In this document: positions 63,821 to 64,000 of the stretch, in pieces
Layout: each line of letters begins with the position of its first letter
Numbering within the stretch: the stretch's first letter is position 1
Assembly (NCBI RefSeq): GCF_006715485.1
Contig: NZ_VFNH01000005.1
Span: 62,001-126,000 of the forward strand
Direction of reading: 5' to 3'
Length of the DNA stretch: 64,000 nucleotides
DNA from: Herbaspirillum sp. SJZ107
Lineage (GTDB): Bacteria > Pseudomonadota > Gammaproteobacteria > Burkholderiales > Burkholderiaceae_D
Translations under genes and position numbers: made by a program
Notes under the pieces: model-generated
Told to the model about the DNA's origin: nothing
The model's input: the letters and a program-made list of their open reading frames with translations, nothing else
Databases searched by the model: none

Positions 63821-64000
63821 AGCAGTGCGGTTCCGTTAGCGAGGGGTTTGACGCCAAGGTGCTTGGCCAGCGTGGCGCCGATGTCGGAGAAGGTGTCGGC
63901 GACCGGCAATTCCTTGGCTTGTGCGGCCGGACCGAAGAACAGCACCGGGATGTGTTCGCGGGTATGGTCGGAGCCGGCCCAGGTCGGGTCGCAGCCGTGG
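63817..64000 (-). CDS. deoB: Phosphopentomutase, C-terminal part (cut by window edge)
   Basis: The frame open to the right edge encodes about 60 residues ending HTREHIPVLFFG... ADTFSDIGATLAKHLGV before the TGA at 63819-63817. This matches the metal-binding C-terminus of DeoB (the HGCDPTWAGSDHTREH stretch has the conserved Asp and His ligands). DeoB converts deoxyribose 1-phosphate to the 5-phosphate used by DeoC. The gene continues outside the window. Confidence 0.85.
   Translation of the reverse strand, partial: HGCDPTWAGSDHTREHIPVLFFGPAAQAKELPVADTFSDIGATLAKHLGVKPLANGTALL

Overview
The window is GC-rich (many genes near 65-70%), densely coded, and looks like chromosome of an Oxalobacteraceae-type betaproteobacterium (Massilia/Duganella/Telluria-like). 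That placement is inference. It rests on the codon bias, a PEP-CTERM protein, a Caulobacter/Xanthomonas-style TonB receptor beside a tryptophan-halogenase homologue, PuuD-type urate oxidation, and short dispersed inverted repeats of the CGTC...GCGAAGGC...GACG kind. No rRNA, tRNA, CRISPR array, insertion sequence or prophage was seen.

Layout. 1-4.6 kb: a flavin-dependent halogenase (cut by the left edge) and a large TonB-dependent receptor with a looping-type operator pair. 4.7-11 kb: TerC, a small AT-richer membrane protein, an MFS pump/LysR pair, an SDR/AraC pair and a GFA-domain protein. 11-21.3 kb: a nitrate assimilation operon on the minus strand (transporter, nirB, nirD, FAD electron-transfer subunit, nasA) with its regulators nasS and nasT. 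The operon starts from a sigma-54 promoter and has a leader with two hexaloop hairpins and an intrinsic terminator, the arrangement used by ANTAR antiterminators such as NasT. 21.5-27.6 kb: two small proteins, an S9 peptidase, a sterol-desaturase-family hydroxylase, a PEP-CTERM protein, a DUF2726 protein and a short, possibly internally deleted protein. 27.6-34.1 kb: purine/ureide catabolism (M20 hydrolase, urate oxidase PuuD, LysR, a UraD-allantoate amidohydrolase fusion, a Gfo/Idh/MocA oxidoreductase). 34.2-37.5 kb: amtB behind a sigma-54 promoter and NtrC-like site, then an MHYT-domain hybrid kinase. 37.6-50.5 kb: a seven-gene reductive pyrimidine catabolic operon with a RutR-like box at its head, then a MocR-type regulator, a RutR-like TetR regulator and a GNAT acetyltransferase. 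50.6-58.3 kb: a low-complexity secreted protein, another S9 peptidase, a small membrane protein, a LytS/LytTR two-component pair, a VOC protein, a DUF2076 protein and a cytochrome P450. 58.4-64 kb: a deo operon (deoB, deoC, a two-domain ALDH16-type aldehyde dehydrogenase, deoA, cdd).

How it works together. Much of the window is about obtaining nitrogen from poor sources: nitrate, ammonium, urate/allantoate and uracil/thymine. The deo/cdd genes could feed bases and deoxyribose-derived aldehydes into the same economy. The control signals seen directly (GG-N10-GC promoters, GCACC/GGTGC palindrome, hexaloop leader, RutR-like operator) fit nitrogen-limitation control plus pathway-specific induction. 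All functions are inferred from sequence; no search or experiment was run.
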